Positions 46,186 through 55,840 are shown, counted from the first letter of the stretch. The stretch: 64,000 nucleotides of DNA from Rhizobium sp. SEMIA4064 (GCF_003025035.1 NZ_PYJN01000001.1:118501-182500); one strand, 5' to 3'. Notes: a model not told the origin generated them from the letters alone. Numbers and translations are program-made.

Positions 46186-46293
46186 ATGACCCAGCATCGC
46201 CTGACAGACCCCGGCGTCGTGCTGCTGTCCATTGCGCAATTCCTGTTCGGCGACGGGCCTTGCGCGCTCCGATCCTCACTTCCAATTCGCTGA
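46186..46293 (+). CDS. Small open reading frame (35 residues) ahead of the GST gene
   Basis: It starts with ATG after CGGAGA and ends 20 bases before the GST start. The peptide (MTQHRLTDPGVVLLSIAQFLFG...) has one hydrophobic stretch and no recognised family. It may be a leader peptide or a remnant of a gene once regulated by this MarR. Confidence 0.35.
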   Translation: MTQHRLTDPGVVLLSIAQFLFGDGPCALRSSLPIR

Positions 46294-46313
46294 TTCACAG
46301 AAGGAGCTATACG

Positions 46314-46997
46314 ATGTCCGACGCCAAGCTGACCCTCATCAGCCATCACCTTTGCCCCTACGTCCAACGCGCCGCCATCGCGCTTGCCGAAAAAGGCGTG
46401 CCGTTCGAGCGTCGCTATGTCGATCTGGCGGCAAAACCCGACTGGTTTCTTGCAATTTCCCCTCTTGGCAAGGTGCCCCTGCTGATCATACGTCAGGATG
46501 ATGGTACTGACGCGGTCCTCTTCGAGAGTGCCGTCATCTGCGAATACCTGGAGGAGACCCAACCTGGCGGTCCGCTACATCCCGCCGATCCGCTCACGCG
46601 TGCCCGGCATCGCGGGTGGATCGAATTTGGTTCCTCCATCCTCTCGGACCTATGGGGATTCGAGACTGCCAAGGATGCCCAAACCTATGAGGTCAAGCGT
46701 ACGGCGCTGGTCGACAAATTCGCGCGTGTGGAAGCACAATTGGGTGAGGGGCCGTTCTTCGCCGGCACTGCATTCAGCCTCGTCGATGCTGTGTTTGCGC
46801 CGATTTTCCGCTATTTCGATGTGTTCGATATCATCGCTGCGACTGGCATATTCGCTGAGCTGCCGCGCGTCAGGTTCTGGCGTGCGTCTCTTGCTGCCCG
46901 GCAAAGCGTCAAGGACGCCGTAATGGACAACTACGGAGATCGCCTCAAGATGTTCCTTCAGAACCACGATGCGTGGCTGCTGAAACTCGCAAACTGA
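46314..46997 (+). CDS. Glutathione S-transferase family protein (Cys-type, omega-like)
   Basis: A 227-residue GST. The thioredoxin-like domain starts LTLISHHLCPYVQRAAIAL with Cys14 as likely catalytic residue, then SPLGKVPLLI and LFESAVICEYLEE (glutathione-binding Ser). The helical domain has AGTAFSLVDAVFAPIFRY. Cys-GSTs act as thiol transferases, dehydroascorbate reductases or glutathionyl-hydroquinone-type enzymes. GAAGGAG lies seven bases before the ATG. MarR control suggests response to phenolic or electrophilic compounds (inference). Confidence 0.9.
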   Translation: MSDAKLTLISHHLCPYVQRAAIALAEKGVPFERRYVDLAAKPDWFLAISPLGKVPLLIIRQDDGTDAVLFESAVICEYLEETQPGGPLHPADPLTRARHRGWIEFGSSILSDLWGFETAKDAQTYEVKRTALVDKFARVEAQLGEGPFFAGTAFSLVDAVFAPIFRYFDVFDIIAATGIFAELPRVRFWRASLAARQSVKDAVMDNYGDRLKMFLQNHDAWLLKLAN

Positions 46998-47005
46998 AAG
47001 ATCGA

Positions 47006-47026
47006 GCGCGTCATCATCTGACGCGC
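47006..47026. terminator. Hairpin after the GST gene
   Basis: GCGCGTCA (47006-47013) pairs with TGACGCGC (47019-47026). No T run follows. A second hairpin follows at 47062. Confidence 0.45.
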
Positions 47027-47061
47027 AGCCCGCCTGGATTCCACAATATGTGAGTTAGTGG

Positions 47062-47084
47062 CCGGCCGAATCATCGGCCGGTTT
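47062..47084. terminator. Terminator hairpin between GST and dnaJ
   Basis: CCGGCCGA (47062-47069) pairs with TCGGCCGG (47074-47081) around ATCA, followed by TTTC. It lies between convergent genes and may serve both. Confidence 0.6.
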
Positions 47085-47109
47085 CACGTGAAGCAATGTG
47101 ATTCGCCGC

Positions 47110-48258
47110 TTAGTCGCTGAACGTGTCGAAGAAATCCTTCATGCGGGCAAAAAAGCCCGTTGATTCGGGATTGTTGTCCTTCGAGGAGATCTGCTCGAAT
47201 TCCTGCAGCAGCTCGCGCTGGCGCTTGGTGAGCTTTTGCGGCGTTTCGATCTGGATCTGAATGTAGAGATCGCCGACCTGGCTGGAGCGCAGCACCGGCA
47301 TGCCCTTGGCCTTCAGGCGGAATTGCTTGCCGACCTGCGTGCCTTCGGGAACGGTGACGCGCGATTTCGTGCCGTCGAGTGTTGCGACGTCGAAAGTGCC
47401 CCCAAGGGCAGCCGTCGTCATCGAGATCGGCACAGCACAATAGAGATCGGCCCCATCGCGCTGGAAGAATTCATGCGGCTTGACGGAGAGGAAGATATAG
47501 AGATCGCCCGAAGGCCCGCCACGCAGGCCGGCTTCGCCTTCGCCCTGCAGGCGGATGCGCGTGCCATCCTCGATGCCGGCCGGGATGTTGACCGAAAGCG
47601 AACGCTCTTCGGTCACGCGGCCCTGACCGTGGCATTTGGTGCAGGGATCGGGAATGATCTGGCCGCGGCCATGGCAGGTCGGACAGGTGCGCTCGACCGA
47701 GAAGAAACCCTGTGCGGCCCGTACGCGGCCGGCACCCTGGCAAGTACCGCAGGTCTTCGGCTGCGTGCCCGGCTTGGCGCCGGAACCGGAGCAGACGTCG
47801 CATGTGATGGAGGTCGGCACGCGAATCTGCGCCGTCTTGCCGGTGAAGGCCTCTTCGAGCGAGATTTCCATGTTGTAGCGAAGATCGGCGCCGCGTTCGC
47901 GACCGCCGGAAGAACGCCCGCGCGAGCGTCCGCCACCCATCATCTCGCCGAAAATATCTTCGAAAATATCGGAGAAGCCACCGCCGCCGAAGCCGCCGCC
48001 ACCAAAACCGCCGCCGCCGCCCATGCCGCCATGTTCGAAGGCAGCATGGCCATAGCGATCATAGGCCGCGCGCTTCTGCGGATCCTTGAGCGTCTCGTAG
48101 GCTTCGTTGATTTCCTTGAACTTTCGCTCGGCGTCCTTATCCTCCGGGTTCTTGTCCGGATGAAATTTCATCGCCAGCTTGCGAAAAGCGCTTTTCAGCT
48201 CTTTCTCGTCTGCCGTTCTGGCGACACCCAACGTGTCGTAAAAGTCCGCTTTTGCCAT
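47110..48258 (-). CDS. dnaJ: Molecular chaperone DnaJ
   Basis: DnaJ delivers clients to DnaK and stimulates its ATPase. The 382-residue protein has the J domain with HPD at 33-35, a Gly/Phe-rich linker with [11 protein letters not shown] repeats (about 77-95), and four zinc CxxCxGxG repeats ([32 protein letters not shown]). The C-terminal substrate domains follow. It is 84 bases downstream of dnaK on the same strand. Confidence 0.98.
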   Translation of the reverse strand: MAKADFYDTLGVARTADEKELKSAFRKLAMKFHPDKNPEDKDAERKFKEINEAYETLKDPQKRAAYDRYGHAAFEHGGMGGGGGFGGGGFGGGGFSDIFEDIFGEMMGGGRSRGRSSGGRERGADLRYNMEISLEEAFTGKTAQIRVPTSITCDVCSGSGAKPGTQPKTCGTCQGAGRVRAAQGFFSVERTCPTCHGRGQIIPDPCTKCHGQGRVTEERSLSVNIPAGIEDGTRIRLQGEGEAGLRGGPSGDLYIFLSVKPHEFFQRDGADLYCAVPISMTTAALGGTFDVATLDGTKSRVTVPEGTQVGKQFRLKAKGMPVLRSSQVGDLYIQIQIETPQKLTKRQRELLQEFEQISSKDNNPESTGFFARMKDFFDTFSD

Positions 48259-48285
48259 TAAGGAATAGACCCCGGAAATGGATTT

Positions 48286-48307
48286 CCGGCTGCCCTAAGG
48301 CAGCCGG
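48286..48307 (-). terminator. dnaK-dnaJ intercistronic hairpin
   Basis: CCGGCTGCC (48286-48294) pairs perfectly with GGCAGCCGG (48299-48307) around a four-base loop. There is no T run. It probably sets the dnaK:dnaJ ratio by attenuation or mRNA processing. Confidence 0.55.
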
Positions 48308-48342
48308 ATCTGAGTTTCCGCAAAACCAGTTAAGGTTTGCGA

Positions 48343-50259
48343 TTATGCCGACCGCTTGCGGTCGTCCTCGTCCTTGATTTCCTCGTAGTCGGCGTCGACG
48401 ACATCGTCCTTGCCACCTGCCGAGGCATCAGCGGTAGAGCCTTCCGCCTGCTGGGACTCATAGATCGCTTGGCCGAGTTTCATGGAAACTTCCATGAGGG
48501 TCTGGGTCTTGGCCTTGATGTCTTCGGCATCGGGCTCGGAAGCTTCGGTTGCCGCCTTCAGTGCTGCAATCGCATCGGAGATCGCGTTGCGGTCCGCTTC
48601 GGTTACCTTGTCGCCATAATCCTTCAGCGACTTCTCGCTGGAGTGGATCAGGCTTTCGGCCTGGTTCTTGGCTTCCACGCCTTCGCGGCGCTTCTTGTCT
48701 TCGGCAGCGTGCGCTTCGGCATCCTTGACCATCTTTTCGATGTCGGCGTCAGAGAGGCCGCCCGAAGCCTGGATGCGGATCTGCTGTTCCTTGCCCGTGC
48801 CCTTGTCCTTGGCCGAAACCTGGACGATGCCGTTGGCGTCGATATCGAAGGTGACTTCGATCTGCGGAACACCACGCGGAGCCGGCGGCAGGCCAACGAG
48901 GTCGAATTGGCCGAGCAACTTGTTGTCGGCAGCCATTTCGCGCTCGCCCTGCGAAACGCGGATGGTCACGGCCGACTGGTTGTCGTCGGCGGTCGAGAAG
49001 GTCTGCGACTTCTTCGTCGGGATCGTCGTGTTACGCTCGATCAGACGGGTGAAGACGCCGCCCAGCGTTTCGATGCCGAGAGACAGCGGGGTCACGTCGA
49101 GCAGCAGAACGTCCTTGACGTCGCCCTGCAGAACGCCGGCCTGGATGGCGGCGCCGAGTGCGACGACTTCATCCGGGTTGACGCCCTTGTGCGGCTCCTT
49201 GCCGAACAGTTGCTTGACGATTTCCTGCACCTTCGGCATGCGGCTCATGCCGCCGACGAGAACGACTTCGTCGATTTCAGCGGCGGTAACGCCGGCATCC
49301 TTGAGCGCTGCCTTGCAGGGAGCGATCGTGCGCTGCACGAGATCGTCGACCAGGCTTTCCAGCTTGGCGCGGGTCAGCTTCAGCGTCAGGTGCTTCGGAC
49401 CGGTGGCGTCTGCCGTGATGAAGGGCAGGTTGATTTCGGTCTGCTGCGAAGAGGATAGTTCGATCTTGGCCTTTTCAGCAGCTTCCTTCAGGCGCTGCAG
49501 AGCGAGCTTGTCGCCCTTGAGGTCGATGCCGTTGTCCTTCTTGAATTCGGCAACGAGATATTCGACGAGACGCATGTCGAAGTCTTCACCGCCGAGGAAG
49601 GTATCGCCGTTGGTCGACTTCACTTCGAAGACGCCGTCGCCGATTTCCAGGATCGAGATATCGAAGGTGCCGCCGCCAAGGTCGTAGACAGCGATCGTCT
49701 TGCCGTCCTTCTTGTCGAGGCCGTAAGCGAGTGCAGCAGCCGTCGGCTCGTTGATGATGCGCAGAACTTCAAGACCGGCGATCCTGCCGGCATCCTTGGT
49801 TGCCTGGCGCTGCGCGTCGTTGAAGTAAGCGGGAACGGTGATGACGGCCTTTTCGACCTTTTCGCCGAGATAGGATTCGGCGGTTTCCTTCATCTTCTGA
49901 AGGATCATTGCGGAAACTTGTGCGGGCGAATAGCCCTTACCCTGCGCTTCGACCCAGGCATCGCCATTGTCGCCGCGAACGATGTTGAAAGGAACGAGAT
50001 GCTTGTCCTTCTCGACGGTCGGATCTTCGTAGCGGCGGCCGATCAGGCGCTTGACAGCGAAGAGGGTATTGGTGGGGTTGGTGACCGCCTGGCGCTTCGC
50101 CGGCTGGCCGACGAGGCGTTCACTGTCGTCCGTGAAGGCTACCATTGAGGGGGTGGTGCGGGCGCCTTCGGCATTCTCGATCACTTTCGCGTCCTTACCG
50201 TCCATGACGGCGACGCAGGAATTCGTGGTTCCAAGGTCGATACCAATTACTTTTGCCAT
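48343..50259 (-). CDS. dnaK: Molecular chaperone DnaK (Hsp70)
   Basis: The 638-residue ATP-driven chaperone starts [21 protein letters not shown]. It has the phosphate loops [14 protein letters not shown] and [13 protein letters not shown], a substrate-binding domain from about 390 ([16 protein letters not shown]) and an acidic tail ending DDRKRSA. The ATG at 50259 follows GGAGAG; a 15-residue upstream extension is unsupported. grpE is not nearby. Confidence 0.98.
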   Translation of the reverse strand: MAKVIGIDLGTTNSCVAVMDGKDAKVIENAEGARTTPSMVAFTDDSERLVGQPAKRQAVTNPTNTLFAVKRLIGRRYEDPTVEKDKHLVPFNIVRGDNGDAWVEAQGKGYSPAQVSAMILQKMKETAESYLGEKVEKAVITVPAYFNDAQRQATKDAGRIAGLEVLRIINEPTAAALAYGLDKKDGKTIAVYDLGGGTFDISILEIGDGVFEVKSTNGDTFLGGEDFDMRLVEYLVAEFKKDNGIDLKGDKLALQRLKEAAEKAKIELSSSQQTEINLPFITADATGPKHLTLKLTRAKLESLVDDLVQRTIAPCKAALKDAGVTAAEIDEVVLVGGMSRMPKVQEIVKQLFGKEPHKGVNPDEVVALGAAIQAGVLQGDVKDVLLLDVTPLSLGIETLGGVFTRLIERNTTIPTKKSQTFSTADDNQSAVTIRVSQGEREMAADNKLLGQFDLVGLPPAPRGVPQIEVTFDIDANGIVQVSAKDKGTGKEQQIRIQASGGLSDADIEKMVKDAEAHAAEDKKRREGVEAKNQAESLIHSSEKSLKDYGDKVTEADRNAISDAIAALKAATEASEPDAEDIKAKTQTLMEVSMKLGQAIYESQQAEGSTADASAGGKDDVVDADYEEIKDEDDRKRSA

Positions 50260-50370
50260 GTCATTCTCTCCTTGAAGCAAGCTATCGGAACCCCTGTCAG
50301 GCATTCCATTGACAGCCCCTTACGGGATGGTCTTGAGGATTGCGCAGCCATGACTGCGGTGATGCCGCGT

Positions 50371-50399
50371 ATATAAGTAGCGGTTTTACTGACTGCAAG
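50371..50399 (-). promoter_or_regulatory. Predicted dnaK promoter
   Basis: On the minus strand CTTGCA (50399-50394) and TTATAT (50376-50371) are separated by 17 bases, close to the alphaproteobacterial housekeeping consensus CTTGAC-17-CTATAT. A sigma-32 form (CTTGAA...CCCAT) was not found at this place. It implies a leader of about 105 bases. Confidence 0.45.
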
Positions 50400-50551
50400 G
50401 CAGGAAATCACCCGGAATCCAGCAAAACGAATGGTTTGTCGTCCAAATTCCACAGTGTCCCATCGAGGCGGGGAGCCTGCGGAATTTGCGCGACCATCTA
50501 TCAGATCAGCCTTGACCCGGCCATGCAAGCGGCAATGCTGAGAATCGCTTC

Positions 50552-52903
50552 TTATTGCCCCAGGATGATGTCGAGAAGCGAGGAGCGGTGCCGCCGGACC
50601 GTCGCCGTCGTCGGGCCGGGATCGCCGATATCGGCAGGCGGGATATCGTCGTCGTACCGGTCCGAGCTGTAAGGATTGTTGTCGGCAAGGCCCACGGGCG
50701 GCAGATCCTCGGGATCGTCGTTCATCGCGGCCTGGTTGACGGGTTGCTGCTGCTGGATCGGTTGCTGCGCCGGGCGCTGCCGGATCATGGGCTGGCTCTG
50801 CTGCTGCGCGCCCTGGCCGTCATCGCTGCCGGAGATGATGGCGCCGATCGTCGTCTGCTGGTCGGTGTTCGGCTGGGCTTCCGCCACCGGCAGGCCGTTG
50901 TCGATGATCTGGCCGCCGCCGAAGATCGGGGTCGGCGTCAGGCCCTTATGGGCGGCGACCATGAATTCTTTCCAGGCCTTGGCCGGCAGTCCGCCGCCCG
51001 TTACCTTCTTCATCGATTTGCCGTCGTCATTGCCGAACCAGACGCCTGTCGTCAGATGGCTGGTGAAGCCGACGAACAGCGCATCGCGGAAGGATTGCGT
51101 CGTGCCGCTCTTGCCCGCCGCCTGCCAGCCGGGAATGCGGGCGGCCTTGCCGGTTCCGAAGTTGATGACGCCGGCCATCATCGCATTCATGTTGGTGACG
51201 ACATCAGGATTCAGGACCTGCGGTGGATTGTCGAAATTTGCCTGATAGAGCACCTTGCCGGAGGCGGTCGTCACCTTGGCGATAACGTGTGGTGTCGCCT
51301 TGTAGCCGCCGTTCATGAAGGAGGCATAGGCCGAGGTCAGCTCCAGCAGCGAGACTTCCGACGTGCCGAGTGCGATCGAGGCATTGGCCTGCAGGTCGGA
51401 TTCGATGCCCAGCCGATGCGCGACCTTGACCACCTGCTCCGGTCCTACTTCGGTCGCAAGCTGGGCGGCCACCGTGTTCAGCGAATGGGCTACGGCCGTG
51501 GCGAGCGTTACCGGCCCGCTATATTTCTGCTCGTAATTCTCCGGCGCCCAATTGCCGATTTTCACCGGCACGTCGTTGCGGATGGAGTTCGGCGTCAGGC
51601 CCATCTCCAGTGCCGCGGTATAGACGAAAGGCTTGAAGGCTGAGCCCGGCTGGCGCTTGGCGGTGACGGCGCGGTTGAACTGGCTCTGCGCATAGTCCCG
51701 GCCACCCACCAATGCGCGGATCGCGCCCGTTGCGTCGACGGAGACGAGGGAGGCTTGCGAAGCGTTGAGTTTCTTACCGTCCTTGGCAAGCACATCGTTG
51801 AGCGCCTGTTCGGCCTTCTGCTCCAGCGACATGTCGATCGTGGTGTCGACGGTCAGATCCTCTTTGACGGCGCCGCCGATCAGGCCGGGAAGCTGGTCCA
51901 TGACCATATCAGCGACATAGTTCTGCGCGCCGCTCCAATAGCTCGTCGCGTGCGTCGGCGGCTGCGACATCGCCGTCTTGATATCGGCTTCGCTGATGAA
52001 GCCCTGATCGCGCATCGCCTGCAGCACGAGCTGGGCGCGAGCCTCGGCTGCGGCGGGATCGCGGGCGGGCGACAGCTTCGACGGCGCCTTGACGAGGCCG
52101 GCGAGCATGGCTGCTTCGCCGAGATTGACGTCGCGGGCCGACTTGTTGAAGTAACGTTGTGCCGCCGCCTCAACGCCATAGGCATTCGCGCCGAAGTAGA
52201 CGCGGTTCAGGTACATCGTAAGGATCTGGTCCTTGGTGTACTTGTGCTCCAGCCAGATGGCGAGCAGCACTTCCTGCACCTTGCGCTCCAGCGTGCGCTC
52301 CGGCGACAGGAAGAGGTTCTTGGCGAGCTGCTGTGTCAGCGTCGAGCCGCCCTGCACGGCATGGCCGGTCAGCACGTTCGTCACCACTGCACGGCCAAGG
52401 CCGATCGGATCGAAGCCGAAATGCGAATAGAAGCGGCGATCCTCGATGGCGACGATCGCCTTGGGAATATAGGGCGACATATCGCTCAGCGTCAGAGCTT
52501 CGCCGCCGGTCGCGCCGCGATTGGCGATGATGCTGCCGCCGAGATCGGCGATCTTGACGTTCGGCGGCCGGTCGGGAATGGCCCAGGTGCTGGCGTTCGG
52601 CATGCGCGATCCGTAATAGACCACGAGACCCGCGGCGCCGATGCCGGCCCAGATGCAGAGTACGATACCCCAATAGATCACCGAGCGGACGAAGCCGAAA
52701 AAGCCACCGCCACGCTCGCGACGCGGCTGCTTACGCCGTTTTTTGGAGCGGCGCGGTCTGTCCGGCAGAGGGTCCTCGCCGCGACCGGAAGAACGCCCGC
52801 CGCCGGCAATCCGCTCGCCCGCGCTGAAACCATCATCGCTGCGTTCGTTGCCGCTTGAAAACGAGGGTTCTATCCTCTGGCCTGATCTGCTTTTGCCTGC
52901 CAT
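50552..52903 (-). CDS. Class A penicillin-binding protein (PBP1a type)
   Basis: A 783-residue bifunctional peptidoglycan synthase. A basic cytoplasmic N-terminus (Arg/Lys-rich to about 66) precedes one membrane helix (about 72-96). The GT51 domain has catalytic Glu154 in EDRRFYSHFG and GGSTLTQQLAKNLF. The transpeptidase domain has Ser421 in GSAFK, the HSLN motif and KSGTT. The last 120 residues are Gln/Pro/Asp-rich and probably disordered. Transcribed toward dnaK. Confidence 0.95.
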   Translation of the reverse strand: MAGKSRSGQRIEPSFSSGNERSDDGFSAGERIAGGGRSSGRGEDPLPDRPRRSKKRRKQPRRERGGGFFGFVRSVIYWGIVLCIWAGIGAAGLVVYYGSRMPNASTWAIPDRPPNVKIADLGGSIIANRGATGGEALTLSDMSPYIPKAIVAIEDRRFYSHFGFDPIGLGRAVVTNVLTGHAVQGGSTLTQQLAKNLFLSPERTLERKVQEVLLAIWLEHKYTKDQILTMYLNRVYFGANAYGVEAAAQRYFNKSARDVNLGEAAMLAGLVKAPSKLSPARDPAAAEARAQLVLQAMRDQGFISEADIKTAMSQPPTHATSYWSGAQNYVADMVMDQLPGLIGGAVKEDLTVDTTIDMSLEQKAEQALNDVLAKDGKKLNASQASLVSVDATGAIRALVGGRDYAQSQFNRAVTAKRQPGSAFKPFVYTAALEMGLTPNSIRNDVPVKIGNWAPENYEQKYSGPVTLATAVAHSLNTVAAQLATEVGPEQVVKVAHRLGIESDLQANASIALGTSEVSLLELTSAYASFMNGGYKATPHVIAKVTTASGKVLYQANFDNPPQVLNPDVVTNMNAMMAGVINFGTGKAARIPGWQAAGKSGTTQSFRDALFVGFTSHLTTGVWFGNDDGKSMKKVTGGGLPAKAWKEFMVAAHKGLTPTPIFGGGQIIDNGLPVAEAQPNTDQQTTIGAIISGSDDGQGAQQQSQPMIRQRPAQQPIQQQQPVNQAAMNDDPEDLPPVGLADNNPYSSDRYDDDIPPADIGDPGPTTATVRRHRSSLLDIILGQ

Positions 52904-53158
52904 TGCGGACCGGTCGTACCCCCGATGGTTCCATATGCCGATGTCTGATGTTGGGCTGTCACGCGCCCGCTCGTCCCCCGCGCTCGCATCGCCTGGGCAT
53001 TAAAGCCCGGGTGAACTGTAAATGCGGCGATTTAAGGAGGGATTAAAAACATCTTTAACCGATCGCAGCGGCAGCATTCGTCCATCCACAACGGGTTTGT
53101 TCAAGGAACTTTTGTTTTTCTCGTGCATTCTCTCTTCATAAAATAAGAGGGCGAGCAA

Positions 53159-53347
53159 ATGAGTTCACATATCAACTTCGAGAAAGTCGGCGAAAATAAG
53201 CTGCGGGAAGTCTGGAGTGTCGAGGATTTCGTGCGGCGCCATCGGATTTGCAAGGAAGAGGAACTGCGGCTGAAGAAGCTGTTCGGCGACTTCGCCACCA
53301 AGCAGGAGCTGCTGTCGAACGCGCAGAGGCCCCCACTGTTTCGCTAG
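53159..53347 (+). CDS. Small protein of unknown function (62 residues)
   Basis: The charged helical peptide (SHINFEKVGENKLREVW, then DFVRRHRICKEEELRLKKLFGDF) starts after GAGGGCGAG. One Cys, no signal or membrane segment. The protein-like composition and good Shine-Dalgarno support coding. DUF3606-like small rhizobial proteins have a similar look, but I cannot assign it. Confidence 0.6.
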   Translation: MSSHINFEKVGENKLREVWSVEDFVRRHRICKEEELRLKKLFGDFATKQELLSNAQRPPLFR

Positions 53348-53438
53348 AGGCTGTTTCGTTAGAGCGGGTGGACAGGCCGAACCGACGTTCATCGTGGACC
53401 GCTGCGACCGGTTGGTCCATTGCGGGGGAGGCCTTATC

Positions 53439-53561
53439 GTGTGGAAACGCTTTGAATTATGGCTGATCGATCAGCTTGACCGGATTTTTGGATTGGAGCG
53501 GCTCGCTCGCCGGGCCGGCTTCTCGGCCGATGATGCGAAGCGGATTGCACGCGAGAAGTGA
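53439..53561 (+). CDS. Small protein of unknown function (40 residues)
   Basis: A GTG start seven bases after GGGGAGG encodes a basic amphipathic peptide: MWKRFELWLIDQLDRIFGLERLARRAGF (in two parts) and ending RIAREK. It lies about 90 bases after the 62-residue gene on the same strand. Recognised by its ribosome binding site and composition only. Confidence 0.45.
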   Translation: MWKRFELWLIDQLDRIFGLERLARRAGFSADDAKRIAREK

Positions 53562-53926
53562 AAGCATCTGACAGGCAGCATGAAGAAATCATCAAACGGC
53601 TCACCCGATCTATGGTGCTACCGGCCGAGGCTCATCCCTTAATTCCAGATTGTAGAAATACGCATATCGCCCCGTTTGCGAGAAAACGACCTTTGGTCTC
53701 GCTGGAACTTTATGCCTATTAAAAACTTTATCCTTACGTGAAACTCCCTGAGTCGCCGGCTACTCCATGTGGCCGGCGAATTTACCTCTTTTGAATCGTT
53801 TTGATTCTATGAAATGTGCTTGAATGTTCCATATTTTCGAATGCTCTGATTGAGGTTATAGTGGAGTTATGTGACCGTCTTGGAGGGCGGTCCCAGGCAC
53901 TTGGTAGCGCGTGAGGAGGAGTATTC
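53562..53926. other. Intergenic stretch with hairpins
   Basis: A GCCGGC/GCCGGC hairpin at about 53755-53778 may terminate the small-gene transcript. A GACCGTC/GGCGGTC hairpin lies at about 53872-53891, just upstream of the DUF982 gene. No gene is seen. Confidence 0.4.
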
Positions 53927-54169
53927 ATGCGACACATCAAATGGAGCAACCCGATCGAGATCGGTTTCGCCCATGGCAGCTTCCAGATAGTGACCGGCCC
54001 TTCCGAGGCCCTGAATTGCATGGCCAACCTCTGGCCAGATCGGCGTGGTCCGCTTTATGTGGCTGCGAGAAGCGTCTGCCGAGCTGCGATCGACGGACGG
54101 AAATCCGCCGAAGAGGCGCGTGAAATGTTCATTTCCGCGACGCGCGAGGCGCATTTGAAAACCCATTGA
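53927..54169 (+). CDS. DUF982 domain protein
   Basis: An 80-residue single-domain protein. Family marks are the TGPSEALNCMANLWPDRRGPLY segment and AARSVCRAAIDGRKSAEEAREMF. DUF982 proteins are multicopy in Rhizobiales and their role is unknown. AGGAGGAG lies before the ATG. Confidence 0.85.
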   Translation: MRHIKWSNPIEIGFAHGSFQIVTGPSEALNCMANLWPDRRGPLYVAARSVCRAAIDGRKSAEEAREMFISATREAHLKTH

Positions 54170-54336
54170 GGCAGCGCGGCGCATCGACGCCGCCTGATTA
54201 CTCAATCTTCCGAGCCGGCGAAGGCCGGCCGCTGTCGCGCAACTCCGAATGCGCGTTCTTCCTGACATCATTGATCCCGGTTTCGCCGCCATACCGATGG
54301 TTCGGCGATTTCCAGGCATAAGTGCGCAACGCGAAA

Positions 54337-54361
54337 GGCCAGCGACGCGGGGTCGCTGGCC
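54337..54361 (-). terminator. Terminator hairpin of the SH3 protein gene
   Basis: GGCCAGCGAC (54337-54346) pairs with GTCGCTGGCC (54352-54361). In the minus direction it is followed by TTT, 27 bases after the stop. Confidence 0.6.
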
Positions 54362-54387
54362 TAATCATATTGCTGTCACGTCAGCGA

Positions 54388-55230
54388 TTACCGGTTGGAG
54401 CCTCTTGGCGTCATGCGGCAATCAGGTTGCGTAACCGGGCAGGGGTCGACATGGTCGGGGCTGTATGGCCCTGGCGAACCGGCATTCGGCCGTGGATTGT
54501 TCTGCCCCTGTTGTGGTTGTGGCTGCGGTCGCGGCTGTTGCTGCTGCGGTTGTTGCTGCGGTGGCGGCCGGCGTTGCTGATCGCCCTGGCGGTTGTCGTC
54601 GCGCCGACGGTCCTGACCGCCGCCCCAGTCCTGGTTATTGTCCTGTTGTCCGCCCCAGTCGCGATTGCGGTCTCGCTGGCGGCGCCAGTCCTCATTATCC
54701 TGCTGGTCGCCCCAATCGCGGTTTCGGTACGGACGGCGATCCCAGTTGCTGTCTGAGCCGTCATCCCAACCGGGGTTACGATAAGGACGCTGGTCCCAAT
54801 TCGCATCCGGACGGCGGTAGCCCCAGCCCGGCCCGCGCCGCCAGCGATCGCGGTCGCGGTAAAAGTCGCGGCCACGGTAATAGCGATCCCAATAGTCGTC
54901 GAAGTTGAAGGTGATGGTCGGAATGCCGAGCGGCCGGTAATATTGCGGTCCGACATAGATCCGGCGCGATTGATAGGTTGCCTGAATGTACTGACCGGCG
55001 ACCCAGCCACGGCCGCCGAAGAAGGAGACGTCGCACCACGGTGTTTCGTTGAGGCAGCCGTTGATCTCCAGCGGTGTGCCGACGGGGATTCTGGTCACTG
55101 CCGGATACTGCGTGCTCGGGCCGGACCGCATATTGACGTTGGCGGTGGCAAAACCCTCTGCGGCTTCCGCGATCGCCGGTGTCGCAACGAATGCGGTCAG
55201 CGCAATTGCGGCAAGAAGCTTATGTCTCAT
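54388..55230 (-). CDS. Exported SH3 domain protein with Trp/Asp/Arg-rich repeats
   Basis: A 280-residue protein. The signal peptide (MRHKLLAAIALTAFVATPAIA) is cleaved near 22-24. A bacterial SH3 module follows (ATANVNMRSGPSTQYPAVTRIPVG, then GRGWVAGQYIQ). Residues about 125-205 are repeats around NWDxRPYRN and RDWGxQQDN. Then a Gln/Pro-rich stretch (PPPQQQPQQQQPRPQPQPQQ) and a tail with Cys pair. The ATG at 55230 follows GAAGGAGAG. Likely envelope-located; function unknown. Confidence 0.85.
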   Translation of the reverse strand: MRHKLLAAIALTAFVATPAIAEAAEGFATANVNMRSGPSTQYPAVTRIPVGTPLEINGCLNETPWCDVSFFGGRGWVAGQYIQATYQSRRIYVGPQYYRPLGIPTITFNFDDYWDRYYRGRDFYRDRDRWRRGPGWGYRRPDANWDQRPYRNPGWDDGSDSNWDRRPYRNRDWGDQQDNEDWRRQRDRNRDWGGQQDNNQDWGGGQDRRRDDNRQGDQQRRPPPQQQPQQQQPRPQPQPQQGQNNPRPNAGSPGPYSPDHVDPCPVTQPDCRMTPRGSNR

Positions 55231-55606
55231 CAATGCTCTCCTTCGCGCGTCGCCGGCAGGATGGGATCGGGCGGCGACTGCGCTGATTGCTGTTGTCCGC
55301 TTGCCCGACATCTCCGGCAAGGGACATGTGGTGCGGTTACAGGACCCGGCATGCCGTTTCCAGTTTCGATAAGATGAAAGTTAGCGCAATCACGGGATTT
55401 GGTTAGGTCCGGCGCTATTCTTCCAATCTTTTCAGCAGTTTTAGGAGAGTTTGCATGAATGCAGGTTGAACGAATACGGGTAAAACTCTCAAAATTTGTA
55501 TTAATTTTTATAAAGGCCTACTTATTATCTTGAGGGTTACCATGGCTTTAGTGAGCGAATTGCCGCGTTCTCCAGTAATATGGCGAAGAGAATAATTTTC
55601 ACCGGC
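55231..55606. other. Intergenic region upstream of the SH3 protein gene
   Basis: No gene is seen. The 55440-55560 part is AT-rich. It should contain the minus-strand promoter of the SH3 gene. Confidence 0.35.
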
Positions 55607-55635
55607 CTTGAAATCGCCACCTTGTCACCCGATAT
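55607..55635 (+). promoter_or_regulatory. Orphan promoter
   Basis: CTTGAA (55607-55612) and CGATAT (55630-55635) are spaced by 17 bases: five of six matches each to the alphaproteobacterial CTTGAC and CTATAT boxes. No plus-strand protein gene follows before a terminator. Confidence 0.5.
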
Positions 55636-55641
55636 GGTGTG

Positions 55642-55840
55642 CAGTCAGGCAGCCGGAGAATGGCGGGCGCGCTTCAAAGCGAGCCGTTTTCATTCCATGG
55701 AGATTGCGGAAGTGACGTTGACCTTGTGTTAACCTTTCGCGATCAATCTGGCTGCAGTTCCACCTTCCCTTTGACCACGGATGTACTGGCACTGATGTGA
55801 GGGTGGATGACGAAAGGCCGGTTCGCTCCGGCCTTTTTGT
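55642..55840 (+). ncRNA. Candidate small RNA between the SH3 and TolC-like genes
   Basis: A roughly 200-base segment between the orphan promoter and an intrinsic terminator. Near its 5' end GCAGCC can pair with GGCTGC about 110 bases downstream, and a GCGCTT/AAGCG hairpin lies inside. No open frame of protein-like composition is present. Identity unknown. Confidence 0.45.
55813..55838 (+). terminator. Orphan intrinsic terminator
   Basis: AAAGGCCGG (55813-55821) pairs with CCGGCCTTT (55828-55836), with a T5 run (55834-55838) and further T. The nearest upstream plus-strand protein gene ends 1.6 kb away. Confidence 0.82.

Noticed and set aside
48337-49458. 373-codon plus-strand frame opposite dnaK
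   Set aside because: Shadow of dnaK. Antisense frames opposite dnaK are a known annotation artefact.
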